Source: Gallionella sp. (lineage in GTDB: Bacteria; Pseudomonadota; Gammaproteobacteria; Burkholderiales; Gallionellaceae). From it: a stretch of DNA of 10,577 nt. Within the stretch, counting starts at the first letter, position 1. Every line of letters begins with the position of its first letter. Below the pieces are notes generated by a model that was not told the origin of the DNA, did not search any database, and was given only the letters and a program-made list of their open reading frames with translations. The stretch is from NCBI GenBank assembly GCA_017880945.1, contig JADGRM010000053.1, forward strand, positions 1 to 10,577, in the 5' to 3' direction. Both the position numbers and the translations under genes were made by a program. This document shows positions 1 through 6,788 of the stretch, piece after piece.

Positions 1-555
1 ACGGGCACGGTGACGATCACCCAGATCATTACCGCGGTGAACAATGCGCTGAACGGCTGCATCTACTTCAGGCGCCGTGATTTCATTTATCGGTCGTTTC
101 CCCAGCCAGGGGAAAATGTCCTTTTCCATCCAGCCGATAATTCTTTCCGTTTGCTTGTCGGATCGCCTGTCTGTTGGGACAGATGCCCATTCGCGCGCAA
201 CCTCTTCAAAAGAACCGGCAGCAGGCAGGCCTTCATCTATCCGCCGTTCGGCTTCCAGCCGCTTCGCCTGTACCTGCTTGCCCGCCTTGCGAATATCGCT
301 GGGGTCAGTCCCAGCCGCGACCAGTTCGCGGGCATCGTTGGCATTCTTCCGCGCTGCACTTAATGTTGTGTCAGGGTAAACCCCCAAAGAAAGGGTTTTG
401 CGCTTGCCGCCAATGGAGTAATCAAAGCGCCACCACTTTGCACCATCCGGCTTGACCAGAACATAAAGCCCATCGCCATCACTCAAGCGGTACATCGCCG
501 CCTTGGGTTTAGCGTTCTTGATTGTCACGTCAGCCTTGATTTTGTGTCGCGCCAT
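1..555 (-). CDS. P4-type tyrosine recombinase (integrase), N-terminal part, runs off the left edge
   Basis: This is the first 185 codons of an integrase; the frame is open from the ATG at 555 to the window edge with no stop. Residues about 10-80 form the arm-type DNA-binding domain (DUF4102 type) found in P4-family integrases: LSDGDGLYVLV, KWWRFDY and a GGKRKTLSLGVYP segment followed by SAARKNANDARELVAAGTDP. A basic linker follows, then from about residue 115 the start of the SAM-like core-binding domain (SFEEVAREWAS, FPWLGKRPINEITAPEVD). The catalytic R-H-R-Y domain would lie beyond base 1. Family members are about 400 residues long, so a little under half is visible. The start is supported by GAGGAG at 569-564, 8 bases upstream. 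The gene reads away from the tRNA-Leu 3' end, as expected for an island integrase. Five short repeats fill its upstream region and one overlaps the ribosome binding site, so autoregulation is plausible. Whether the gene is intact cannot be judged here. Confidence 0.9.
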   Translation of the reverse strand, partial: MARHKIKADVTIKNAKPKAAMYRLSDGDGLYVLVKPDGAKWWRFDYSIGGKRKTLSLGVYPDTTLSAARKNANDARELVAAGTDPSDIRKAGKQVQAKRLEAERRIDEGLPAAGSFEEVAREWASVPTDRRSDKQTERIIGWMEKDIFPWLGKRPINEITAPEVDAAVQRIVHRGNDLGDRHRAR

Positions 556-668
556 TGCAGTAACTCCTCAAGTGAAATGCAGTAACTCACCAAAGGGAAA
601 ACAGCAACAAGGCGAGTTACTGCATAAGTTACTGCAAAAAACGCTGGATTGCAAGGGATGTTACTGCA
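556..668. repeat. Five copies of a 9-bp repeat (TGCAGTAAC) upstream of the integrase
   Basis: TGCAGTAAC occurs at 556-564 and 578-586, and its complement GTTACTGCA at 616-624, 628-636 and 660-668. The first three share an 11-bp form, TGCAGTAACTC. The set is two copies in one orientation followed by three in the other, all between the integrase start codon and the tRNA-Leu 3' end. That is where arm-type integrase sites or excisionase/regulator sites lie in P4-like attP regions. The copy at 556-564 lies between the ribosome binding site and the start codon. Which protein binds is inference; the repeats themselves are directly visible. Confidence 0.85.
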
Positions 669-680
669 TCGCGTTGGACA

Positions 681-715
681 ACAAAAAGCCCGCAAGCCTT
701 TACTCATGCGGGTTT
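681..715 (-). terminator. Rho-independent terminator downstream of tRNA-Leu
   Basis: On the minus strand a 9-bp stem (AAACCCGCA pairing with TGCGGGCTT, one G-U pair; bases 715-707 with 694-686) encloses a 12-base loop. It is followed by a T-rich run at 687-681. It lies 35 bases past the tRNA-Leu CCA end, so it would end the tRNA operon before the integrase. It may have arrived with the island. Confidence 0.75.
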
Positions 716-749
716 GGTGGACTTCTTTGGACTGTATAAAACTACCTGA

Positions 750-800
750 TGGTGCCCGGAACCGGAATCGAACCGGTACGCTGGTTTTACCCTAGCGACG
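750..800. other. Probable island attachment region (att) at the 3' half of tRNA-Leu
   Basis: A P4-type integrase gene starts 195 bases from the 3' end of tRNA-Leu and reads away from it. Integrases of this family typically recombine within the 3' half of a tRNA gene, rebuilding the tRNA end. The exact core cannot be fixed because the second copy would lie beyond the left edge. The span given is the tRNA from its CCA end to near the anticodon arm and is only indicative. Confidence 0.5.
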
Positions 801-841
801 GATTTTAAGTCCGTTGTGTCTACCAATTTCACCACCCGGGC
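750..841 (-). tRNA. tRNA-Leu(UAA)
   Basis: The minus strand reads as a complete class II tRNA of 92 bases with encoded CCA. The acceptor stem is GCCCGGG with TCCGGGC (one G-U pair), the anticodon stem ACGGA/TCCGT encloses the loop CTTAAAA (anticodon TAA), and there is a long variable arm with stem CGCT/AGCG. The T arm contains TTCGATT. It is the third and last tRNA of the operon and the apparent target of the neighbouring integrase. The E. coli counterpart in the same order is leuZ. Confidence 0.97.
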
Positions 842-848
842 GGGTATT

Positions 849-922
849 TGGAGGCGAGACCCAGAATCGAACTGGGATGGGCGGATTTGCAATCCGCTGC
901 ATAACCATTTTGCTATCTCGCC
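849..922 (-). tRNA. tRNA-Cys(GCA)
   Basis: A 74-base cloverleaf on the minus strand with encoded CCA. The acceptor stem is GGCGAGA/TCTCGCC, the anticodon stem GCGGA/TCCGC encloses TTGCAAA (anticodon GCA), and the T loop contains TTCGATT. It lies 7 bases upstream of tRNA-Leu and is co-transcribed with it. The order matches cysT in E. coli glyW-cysT-leuZ. Confidence 0.97.
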
Positions 923-951
923 CTACTGCGAATCAACAGCTTGAAATGATT

Positions 952-977
952 GAGGGAAAGCCAGAATGCTTTCCCTC
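952..977. repeat. Perfect hairpin between tRNA-Gly and tRNA-Cys
   Basis: GAGGGAAAGC at 952-961 and GCTTTCCCTC at 968-977 form a perfect 10-bp stem with a 6-base loop. It sits in the 60-base spacer of the tRNA operon, 6 bases after the tRNA-Gly CCA end. No T run follows on the minus strand, so it looks more like an RNA processing or protective structure than a terminator. Confidence 0.75.
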
Positions 978-982
978 AGATT

Positions 983-1058
983 TGGAGCGGGAGAAGAGTC
1001 TCGAACTCTCGACCTCAACCTTGGCAAGGTTGCGCTCTACCAACTGAGCTACTCCCGC
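983..1058 (-). tRNA. tRNA-Gly(GCC)
   Basis: A standard 76-base cloverleaf on the minus strand with encoded CCA. The acceptor stem is GCGGGAG/CTCCCGC, the D arm contains AGCTCAGTTGGTAGAGC, and the anticodon stem CAACC/GGTTG encloses TTGCCAA (anticodon GCC). The T loop contains TTCGAGA. It is the first gene of the three-tRNA operon, about 14 bases after the -10 box. Confidence 0.97.
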
Positions 1059-1072
1059 AAAACGAGTTGCGC

Positions 1073-1100
1073 ATTATAGGGATATTCGAATTCCTGTCAA
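1073..1100 (-). promoter_or_regulatory. Sigma-70 type promoter of the tRNA operon
   Basis: On the minus strand a perfect TTGACA (1100-1095) and a perfect TATAAT (1078-1073) are separated by 16 bases. GCGC directly follows the -10 box, the GC-rich discriminator typical of stable RNA promoters under stringent control. The tRNA-Gly 5' end is 14 bases downstream. The -35 box starts 33 bases past the tatD stop, with no obvious terminator between, so tatD transcripts may also read into the tRNAs. Confidence 0.9.
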
Positions 1101-1133
1101 TAATTTCGCTCGCAAATATTACTGGACAATCTT

Positions 1134-1898
1134 TTACAGCTTGAATAGGCGTTTAAAATTCTCCGTGGTGCTCCGTCCCACTTCTTCCAGGCTGATGCCG
1201 CGCAACATGGCAATCTCCTCGGCGACGTGCTTCACATAAGCCGGCTGGTTGAGCTTGCCGCGATGCGGCACGGGAGCCAGATAGGGCGCGTCGGTTTCGA
1301 TCAGGATGCGTTCCAGAGGCACGCGCTGGGCGACTTCCTTGAGCTGCTTCGCATTCTTGAACGTGACGATGCCGGAAAATGAGATATAGAAACCCATCGC
1401 CAGCGCGGCTTCGGCCACTTCCCATGTTTCGGTGAAGCAATGCATCACGCCGCTCGCTTCGGCAGCTTTTTCTTCCTCCATGATGCGCAGCGTGTCCGCC
1501 GCTGCTTCTCGGGTATGGATGATGAGCGGCTTGCCGCTCCCGCGTGCCGCGCGGATGTGGGTACGAAAGCGCGCGCGCTGCCACTCCAGGTCGCCCTTGA
1601 GGCGAAAATAGTCCAAGCCGGTCTCGCCGATGGCGACGACTTTGGGATGCTGCGCCAATCCGACCAGGCGGGCGACATCAGGTTCTTCGACACCTTCGTG
1701 ATCGGGATGCACGCCCACCGAAGCGTAGATGTGCGGATGCTGCTCGGCAAGCGCCAAGACCTGCGGAAAATCGGCCAGGTTGACCGATACGCAAAGTGCG
1801 CTGATCACTTCGTTGTCGCGCATTTGTGACAGGACATCGTCGATGTTCGCGGCGAGTTCTGGGAAATTGATATGGCAGTGAGAATCGACGAATGGCAT
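1134..1898 (-). CDS. tatD: TatD-family metal-dependent hydrolase (YcfH-like)
   Basis: A 254-residue cytoplasmic TIM-barrel metal-dependent hydrolase of the TatD/YcfH family; characterised members have DNase activity. The full set of metal-ligand motifs is visible: DSHCH (H7, H9), GETGLDY (E92), IHTRE (H128), MHCF (H153) and ETDAPYLAP (D203). Length is usual for the family. The ATG at 1898 gives the expected start MPFVDSHCHI; no strong ribosome binding site is seen. The gene closes the fab-pabC-mltG-tmk-holB run, 117 bases after holB, where many proteobacteria place it next to pilZ. The physiological substrate is unknown and a true TatD cannot be told from the YcfH or YjjV branch by eye, so the symbol is a family label. 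Confidence 0.93.
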   Translation of the reverse strand: MPFVDSHCHINFPELAANIDDVLSQMRDNEVISALCVSVNLADFPQVLALAEQHPHIYASVGVHPDHEGVEEPDVARLVGLAQHPKVVAIGETGLDYFRLKGDLEWQRARFRTHIRAARGSGKPLIIHTREAAADTLRIMEEEKAAEASGVMHCFTETWEVAEAALAMGFYISFSGIVTFKNAKQLKEVAQRVPLERILIETDAPYLAPVPHRGKLNQPAYVKHVAEEIAMLRGISLEEVGRSTTENFKRLFKL

Positions 1899-1934
1899 GG
1901 TTATTCTATTTCCACTTCAAAGGTAAAGTAATTT

Positions 1935-1986
1935 GTAGGTCGGGCTGTGTCCGACAACCTGATCCGGCGGGCGCAGCCCGCACTAC
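1935..1986. repeat. REP-like imperfect palindrome between holB and tatD
   Basis: The arm at 1935-1953 (starting GTAGGTCGGGCTG) and the complement of the arm at 1968-1986 (starting GTAGTGCGGGCTG) agree at 15 of 19 positions, with a 14-base spacer. The GTAGG.CGGGCTG-type palindrome resembles the short GC-rich intergenic REP elements scattered in many proteobacterial genomes. It fills most of the 117-base gap between holB and tatD. No second copy exists in this window, so dispersal in the genome is inferred. Confidence 0.65.
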
Positions 1987-2015
1987 GAAAACGCACTATT
2001 GATCTAGTATCGGAA

Positions 2016-3029
2016 TTATTCGAGCATCAGTTGGCAATACGCCAGCAGTAACGATTCAAAAAATAACTTGGGATTGAGAGTGTGTTGTGCCTCGCGTTTC
2101 GCCGTTTGCAGGTATTTTTGCAAGCGTGCCAAATTCAATGGCGCGACAGATTCAACCAGCTTTTTGATGGTGGCTTCTTCTCCAGGGTGATAGCGCAGCT
2201 TGCCTGCCAGCTTCATCGAACTCAGGTCGTAACACCATTGTTGCAGCCACTGCACGACCAGCACCTGCTCGGTCTTTTGCAGCGCTTCGGCCAGCGCAAA
2301 CACATCCAGTGCGGCGGGTAGACGCACCGCGCGCAGCAACTTGTCGCGTTCTTCGCTGCCCAGTTGCTCGTCCAGTTGAACGGCCTGTAGTGGTGCAAAA
2401 CCAGAAGCTGCGAGGGCTTCGGCGGGATTTTTTACGCCCTGCTCTGTCAGCCAGCGCGTGGCACTCGCCGCATCGGGAGCCGGCAGCGCGAAGGACAAAC
2501 AACGGCTCAAAATAGTCGGCAGCAATTGCTGCGGTTTGTGCGAAACCAGGATGAACAGCAGCCCCTGAGGCGGTTCTTCAAGGTTCTTGAGCAAGGCATT
2601 CGCGGCATTGGGGTTCATTGCCTCGGCAGGATGAATGACGATCACGCGCCTGCCTCCTTGATGCGCGGACATGCCGAAAAAATCGGCCAAGCCGCGTATT
2701 TGATCGACGGAAATCTGCTTGCTGGGTTTTTTGCCAGATACAGACTTAGAATCCTCGCTTTCTTCACCATCCTGGCTTAAAGCTTCGGGTTGCAGCAAGC
2801 GATAATCAGGGTGCGAGCCCTGCTCGAACCAGTGGCAGGAAGGACATTTCCCGCATGCGAAACCGGACTCGTCCGGATGTTGGCACAACAGACTTTGGGC
2901 AAAATTGATCGCCAGCTCGAGCTTGCCGATGCCCTTGGTTCCCTTGAACAACAGACCATGCGCCGGACGCTTGCGCAACTCCTGCAAGCGCGCCCAGTCG
3001 TTTTCCTGCCAAGGATAAATAACTTTCAT
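2016..3029 (-). CDS. holB: DNA polymerase III delta' subunit
   Basis: A 337-residue clamp-loader AAA+ subunit that helps load the beta sliding clamp. Visible features are a Walker A-like GTKGIGK (residues 30-36), four zinc-module cysteines (C49, C59, C62, C65 in CGKCPSC context), MNPNAANALLKNLEEPP (about 138-154) and the SRC sensor-1 motif (175-177). The insert at about 85-104, rich in S, E, D and K, looks like a flexible loop. The P-loop is closer to consensus than in E. coli delta', which does not bind ATP. The ATG at 3029 follows the tmk stop by one base, so translation is probably coupled; no clear ribosome binding site is seen. The tmk-holB-tatD order is conserved in proteobacteria and supports the call over the related dnaX. 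Confidence 0.95.
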   Translation of the reverse strand: MKVIYPWQENDWARLQELRKRPAHGLLFKGTKGIGKLELAINFAQSLLCQHPDESGFACGKCPSCHWFEQGSHPDYRLLQPEALSQDGEESEDSKSVSGKKPSKQISVDQIRGLADFFGMSAHQGGRRVIVIHPAEAMNPNAANALLKNLEEPPQGLLFILVSHKPQQLLPTILSRCLSFALPAPDAASATRWLTEQGVKNPAEALAASGFAPLQAVQLDEQLGSEERDKLLRAVRLPAALDVFALAEALQKTEQVLVVQWLQQWCYDLSSMKLAGKLRYHPGEEATIKKLVESVAPLNLARLQKYLQTAKREAQHTLNPKLFFESLLLAYCQLMLE

Positions 3030-3030
3030 A

Positions 3031-3633
3031 TCAAAGTATTGAGATAATTACTTCAAGTTCGTGTTTAACTGAATCGAGGGTCTGCGCCGCATCGATCACA
3101 GCATATCGCTGCGGATTTTCCTGGACTCGCCTATGGTATCCGGCCCGCACCCGCTCGAAGAAATCGGACTGCTCCTGCTCGAAGCGATCCAGCGAAACAT
3201 TATTAGACAGGCGTTGCCGCGCGACTTCGACCGGAACGTCGAAAAACAGGGTCAGGTCAGGCTGCAGATCGGGATGCACCCATTGCTCCAACTGGTGCAA
3301 CTTTTCCCAATCCATGCCCCTGCCGCCGCCCTGATAGGCAAAGCTGGCATCGCTGAAACGGTCCGAAATCACCCACTTGCCGGCGCGCAACGCCGGCTTG
3401 ATGACTTGCTCGATATGCTCCAGACGCGCCGCAAACATCAGCAGCGCTTCGGTGCCGATGCTCATGGGCTGGTTCAATAATATCTCGCGCAATTGTTCTC
3501 CCAGCGGCGTACCGCCCGGTTCGCGGGTGACCACCACATCGAGACCGCGCTGCCGCAGCGCATCTGCAAACCACGCCAGATGGGTGCTTTTACCGGCACC
3601 ATCGACACCCTCAAAGGTAATAAACTTGCTCAT
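3031..3633 (-). CDS. tmk: Thymidylate kinase
   Basis: A 200-residue cytoplasmic kinase that phosphorylates dTMP to dTDP with ATP, needed for dTTP supply. The P-loop GVDGAGKST is at residues 9-17. TREPGGTPLGEQLREILL and SDRFSDASFAYQGGGRG supply the family's DR(Y/F/H) and substrate-binding segments, and the LID region contains RQRLSN. Length matches bacterial Tmk. The start MSKFITFEGVDGAGKS is the family's usual N-terminus. The gene lies 22 bases after mltG and one base before the holB start, in one transcription unit. Nothing appears damaged. Confidence 0.97.
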   Translation of the reverse strand: MSKFITFEGVDGAGKSTHLAWFADALRQRGLDVVVTREPGGTPLGEQLREILLNQPMSIGTEALLMFAARLEHIEQVIKPALRAGKWVISDRFSDASFAYQGGGRGMDWEKLHQLEQWVHPDLQPDLTLFFDVPVEVARQRLSNNVSLDRFEQEQSDFFERVRAGYHRRVQENPQRYAVIDAAQTLDSVKHELEVIISIL

Positions 3634-3655
3634 GATTCCGTTTTTCGGGCGAAAC

Positions 3656-4651
3656 TCATCGGCGCGCGCTCGCTGATTTTTGGTATTGATCCACCGCGCG
3701 GTTATGCGAGGTCAAGGTGCTGGAAAATTGCGAGCTGCCATCGCCGCGCGACACGAAATATAACGCGTCGGTCTGTGCCGGATGCATGGCAGCCTGCAAA
3801 GCCGCCACGCCCGGTAAAGCGATCGGCGTGGGTGTCAGTCCGCGGCGCGTGTATGTGTTGTAGGCAGTGTCCTTGAGCAGATCGCGCTTGCGCAGGTTGC
3901 CGTCGAACTTGTTGCCCATGCCATAAATCACGGTGGGATCGGTTTGCAGCAACATGCCCTTGCGCAAGCGGTTCACGAACACGCCCGCAATCATACTCCG
4001 GTCGCCCGGCACACCGGTTTCTTTCTCGACGATGGAGGCCAGGATCAGGGCCTGGTAAGGGGTCTGCAAGGGTAAATCAGGCGCGCGCGCAAGCCAAACT
4101 TGCTGCAAATGTTTTTGCATGGTCTGATAGGCGCGCTTGAATATCACCAAGTCGCTGCTGCCCGTCGCAAAGTAATAGGTATCTGGAAAGAACAAGCCCT
4201 CGGGATGATTTTCCTTCGCGCCGATACGCTGCAAGATTTCCGTATCGGTCAGGTTCGCCGTGGCGTGAGCTATATCAGGGTTGGCATTCAGTGCTTCGCG
4301 TAATTGCTTGAACGTCCAGCCTTCGATCACGCTCACCTGCCGCTGGCTGACCTCGCCTTTGCTGATGATCTGCAACAGTTCCAGCGGCGACACCGGATGC
4401 TCAAGCACGTAATTGCCCGCCTTGAGCTGTGTTGATTTACCGAACAGCCGTACCAGCCAGACGAACGGCCAGTCTTGTTCCAGCAGGCCGGCCTGCTGGA
4501 ATTCCCGCGCGGTGCCCTTCAGGCTGTGACCCTGCTTCAGATCGAACACAAATGGTGTGGTTGGCAACGACAGCGGACGGGTGACGTAATAGCCGAACCC
4601 CGCCGTGGCGAGCAATGCCAGAAAAATGATCAAGTTGAATATCCGTCGCAT
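3656..4651 (-). CDS. mltG: Endolytic murein transglycosylase MltG (YceG-like)
   Basis: An inner-membrane lytic transglycosylase that cleaves nascent peptidoglycan strands. A single N-terminal membrane segment (IFNLIIFLALLATAGFGYY) is followed by a LysM-like region (SLKGTAREFQQAGLL) and the YceG domain. The signature ASIVEKETGVPGDR holds the family's catalytic glutamate (in IVEKET) and is followed by LQTDPTVIYGMG. HPAQTDALYFV lies near the C-terminus. Two starts are possible: GTG at 4654 (332 residues) or ATG at 4651 (331). I chose the ATG because AGGA is 6 bases from it and only 3 from the GTG. The ATG shares its A with the pabC stop (TGATG), so the two genes are translationally coupled. Adjacency to pabC and tmk is conserved in proteobacteria. 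Confidence 0.93.
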   Translation of the reverse strand: MRRIFNLIIFLALLATAGFGYYVTRPLSLPTTPFVFDLKQGHSLKGTAREFQQAGLLEQDWPFVWLVRLFGKSTQLKAGNYVLEHPVSPLELLQIISKGEVSQRQVSVIEGWTFKQLREALNANPDIAHATANLTDTEILQRIGAKENHPEGLFFPDTYYFATGSSDLVIFKRAYQTMQKHLQQVWLARAPDLPLQTPYQALILASIVEKETGVPGDRSMIAGVFVNRLRKGMLLQTDPTVIYGMGNKFDGNLRKRDLLKDTAYNTYTRRGLTPTPIALPGVAALQAAMHPAQTDALYFVSRGDGSSQFSSTLTSHNRAVDQYQKSASARR

Positions 4652-5475
4652 CACGCGTCCTGTCCGTTAAGTTCGTGGCGAATTTTCGCGGCGATGGGAA
4701 ATTCGCTCCAGTATTGTTGATCCAGTTCGCGTATCGGCCACATGCCGATGATGCTGTTCACCACAAACAATTCATCGGCATGCAACACTTCATCCAGTCC
4801 GACATCACGCACTTGCAGCTCCATGTTGTGTTGTGCCGCCCAAGCCGTCACGCGATCGCGTTGCACTCCCGCCACGCCGCAACGCGACAAATCCGGAGTA
4901 ATCAGTTTCCCACGGGAGACCAAAAATATATTACTGCGTGTGCCCTCAATGACATTGCCTTCCGGATCCATCAACAGCCCTTCGACAACATCCGCGCCAT
5001 TCGGGTCGGTATTGTTCCACTCGGCAGCCGCCAGCACATTTTCCAGGCGGTTGAGGTGCTTGATTCCGGCCAAGCGCGGCTGCTGACTGAGGCGAAATTG
5101 GCACAAACGCACCTTGATCCCGCGTATCCCCCAGTGGGCAGGATAATCAGGCAGAGGAGTGATATCCCATATGTGGGTCGGATCAACACGGGCTGGAGGT
5201 GCGTAGCCGCGTGTTCCTTGGCCCCTTGTGACGATCAGTTTTACTACTCCGTCGGGATATTGCAGCAGCAAACCGTTTAGCTCTGCGGAAAGCAAGGCAA
5301 AATCCGGGCAAGGGATACCTAGCGCGGCGCAATCTTGCTGGAGTTTTTGATAGTGCAACGGCCAGTGCTGCGCCTTGCCATGTAATGCACGGAGGGTGCG
5401 AAACACCCCGTCGCCGTAAAGCAGACCGCGATCGCGGATGCTGATCAAATTGCCCTGTTTGCCATTGACCAGCAT
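4651..5475 (-). CDS. pabC: Aminodeoxychorismate lyase
   Basis: A PLP enzyme of fold type IV (branched-chain aminotransferase/PabC family) that releases pyruvate from 4-amino-4-deoxychorismate to give p-aminobenzoate for folate. From the ATG at 5475 it has 274 residues, normal for PabC. Visible features are LLYGDGVFRTLR (18-29), the PLP lysine in GIKHLNRLE (K139), and the cofactor-binding segment VIEGTRSNIF (about 175-184). The frame stays open upstream to 5670 inside fabF, but those residues are unlike the family, and MLVNGK at 5475 is the natural start 14 bases after the fabF stop. Position between fabF and mltG is the classic PabC location and argues against a D-amino acid aminotransferase. 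The stop overlaps the mltG start. Confidence 0.93.
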   Translation of the reverse strand: MLVNGKQGNLISIRDRGLLYGDGVFRTLRALHGKAQHWPLHYQKLQQDCAALGIPCPDFALLSAELNGLLLQYPDGVVKLIVTRGQGTRGYAPPARVDPTHIWDITPLPDYPAHWGIRGIKVRLCQFRLSQQPRLAGIKHLNRLENVLAAAEWNNTDPNGADVVEGLLMDPEGNVIEGTRSNIFLVSRGKLITPDLSRCGVAGVQRDRVTAWAAQHNMELQVRDVGLDEVLHADELFVVNSIIGMWPIRELDQQYWSEFPIAAKIRHELNGQDA

Positions 5476-5489
5476 CGTAAACTGGAATG

Positions 5490-6722
5490 CTAAACCTTGC
5501 GGAATACCAGCGTACCGTTGGTTCCACCGAAACCGAAGTTGTTGTTCATCGCGACATCGATCTTCATGTCGCGTGCCACATTCGCACAGTAGTCCAGATC
5601 GCATTCCGGGTCTTGTTCGAAAATATTGATGGTTGGCGGCGAAATTTGATGATGCACCGCCAACGCGCAAAACACCGACTCTACCCCGCCCGCGCCGCCC
5701 AACAGATGACCAGTCATCGACTTGGTGGAATTCACCACCAGCTTCCTGGCATGATCGCCAAACGCCAGCTTGATCGCTTCAGTTTCATTCTTGTCACCCA
5801 GCGGAGTCGAGGTGCCGTGCGCGTTGACGTACTGCACATCACTCGGATTCAGCCCGGCGTTACGCAACGCGTTCAGCATGCTGCGCTTCGGCCCATCGCT
5901 ATTCGGCGAAGTAATATGGTAGGCGTCGCCGCTCATGCCATAACCGGTCAGTTCAGCGTATATCCTGGCTCCGCGCGCCTTGGCATGTTCATACTCTTCC
6001 AGTACCAGTACGCCCGCGCCTTCCCCCATTACGAAACCATCCCTATCCTTGTCCCAAGGGCGGCTGGCTGTAGCCGGATCATCGTTGCGTGTGCTGAGCG
6101 CGCGTGCGGAAGAAAATCCGCCCACTGCCAGCGCGCACAAGGTCGCTTCAGAGCCGCCTGCAATCATCACATCCGCATCGCCATACTCGATGATGCGCGC
6201 AGATTCGCCGATGCAATGCGTGCCGGTTGTGCAGGCAGAAACCATCGCCAGATTCGGGCCCTTCAACCCGTACATCACGGACAGGTTGCCGGAAATCATG
6301 TTGATGATGGTGCCGGGGATAAAGAACGGCGAGATTTTGCGCGGCCCTCCGGCGAGGTAATCGTTATGCGTGTCCTCGATCATCGGCAGGCCGCCGATGC
6401 CGGAACCGATGTTCACGCCGATACGCTCGGCGTTCTGCTCGGATACTTCCAGCCCGGAGTCCTTGAACGCCTCCATCCCGGCCACCAGGCCGAAATGGAT
6501 AAACCTGTCCATGCGGCGAGCATCCTTGGCGGAAAGAAATTGCGTGACATCGAAATCCTTCACTTCACCAGCGATCTGCGCGGCCATTGCGCCGGCATCA
6601 AAGTGGGTGATTTTGGTAATGCCGGACTTTCCCGCGACGATATTCTGCCAGACCGAGGAAACCCCTATCCCGACCGGGGAGATAATCCCCAGCCCGGTAA
6701 TGACGACTCTACGCTTAGACAA
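5490..6722 (-). CDS. fabF: 3-oxoacyl-[acyl-carrier-protein] synthase II
   Basis: A condensing enzyme (KAS II) that elongates acyl-ACP with malonyl-ACP. The Cys-His-His triad is visible: VSACTTGTHCIG (C164), VNAHGTSTPLGDKNE (H302) and STKSMTGHLLGGAGG (K334, H339), with the C-terminal NNNFGFGGTNGTLVF. I place the start at TTG 6722, which gives SKRRVVITGLG, the family's usual N-terminus, and 410 residues. GGAG (6731-6728) lies 5 bases upstream. The in-frame TTG at 6740 would add six residues without a ribosome binding site, and the nearby ATG at 6736 is out of frame and meets a stop after three codons. The gene follows acpP by 66 bases through a pyrimidine-rich leader. A TTG start beside an ATG-started acpP could lower FabF relative to its carrier protein (inference). 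Confidence 0.95.
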   Translation of the reverse strand: MSKRRVVITGLGIISPVGIGVSSVWQNIVAGKSGITKITHFDAGAMAAQIAGEVKDFDVTQFLSAKDARRMDRFIHFGLVAGMEAFKDSGLEVSEQNAERIGVNIGSGIGGLPMIEDTHNDYLAGGPRKISPFFIPGTIINMISGNLSVMYGLKGPNLAMVSACTTGTHCIGESARIIEYGDADVMIAGGSEATLCALAVGGFSSARALSTRNDDPATASRPWDKDRDGFVMGEGAGVLVLEEYEHAKARGARIYAELTGYGMSGDAYHITSPNSDGPKRSMLNALRNAGLNPSDVQYVNAHGTSTPLGDKNETEAIKLAFGDHARKLVVNSTKSMTGHLLGGAGGVESVFCALAVHHQISPPTINIFEQDPECDLDYCANVARDMKIDVAMNNNFGFGGTNGTLVFRKV

Positions 6723-6788
6723 ATTTACTCCGCCATACAAAAAGGATGGACAAAAAGAATGGGATAGGCAAACAGAAAAAGAAGAGGA

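Noticed and set aside
5476..5670. A 65-codon N-terminal extension of pabC into fabF
   Set aside because: The extra residues are unlike PabC and overlap fabF coding sequence. The ATG at 5475 gives the normal length and start.
6725..6736. A three-codon upstream frame (ATG GCG GAG TAA) before fabF
   Set aside because: It has no ribosome binding site of its own and contains the GGAG that serves the TTG start. It is probably chance.
5487..6767. A plus-strand open frame of 426 codons covering fabF
   Set aside because: It is the antisense shadow of fabF, which has a complete catalytic triad and family length. The antisense product has no recognisable domain.
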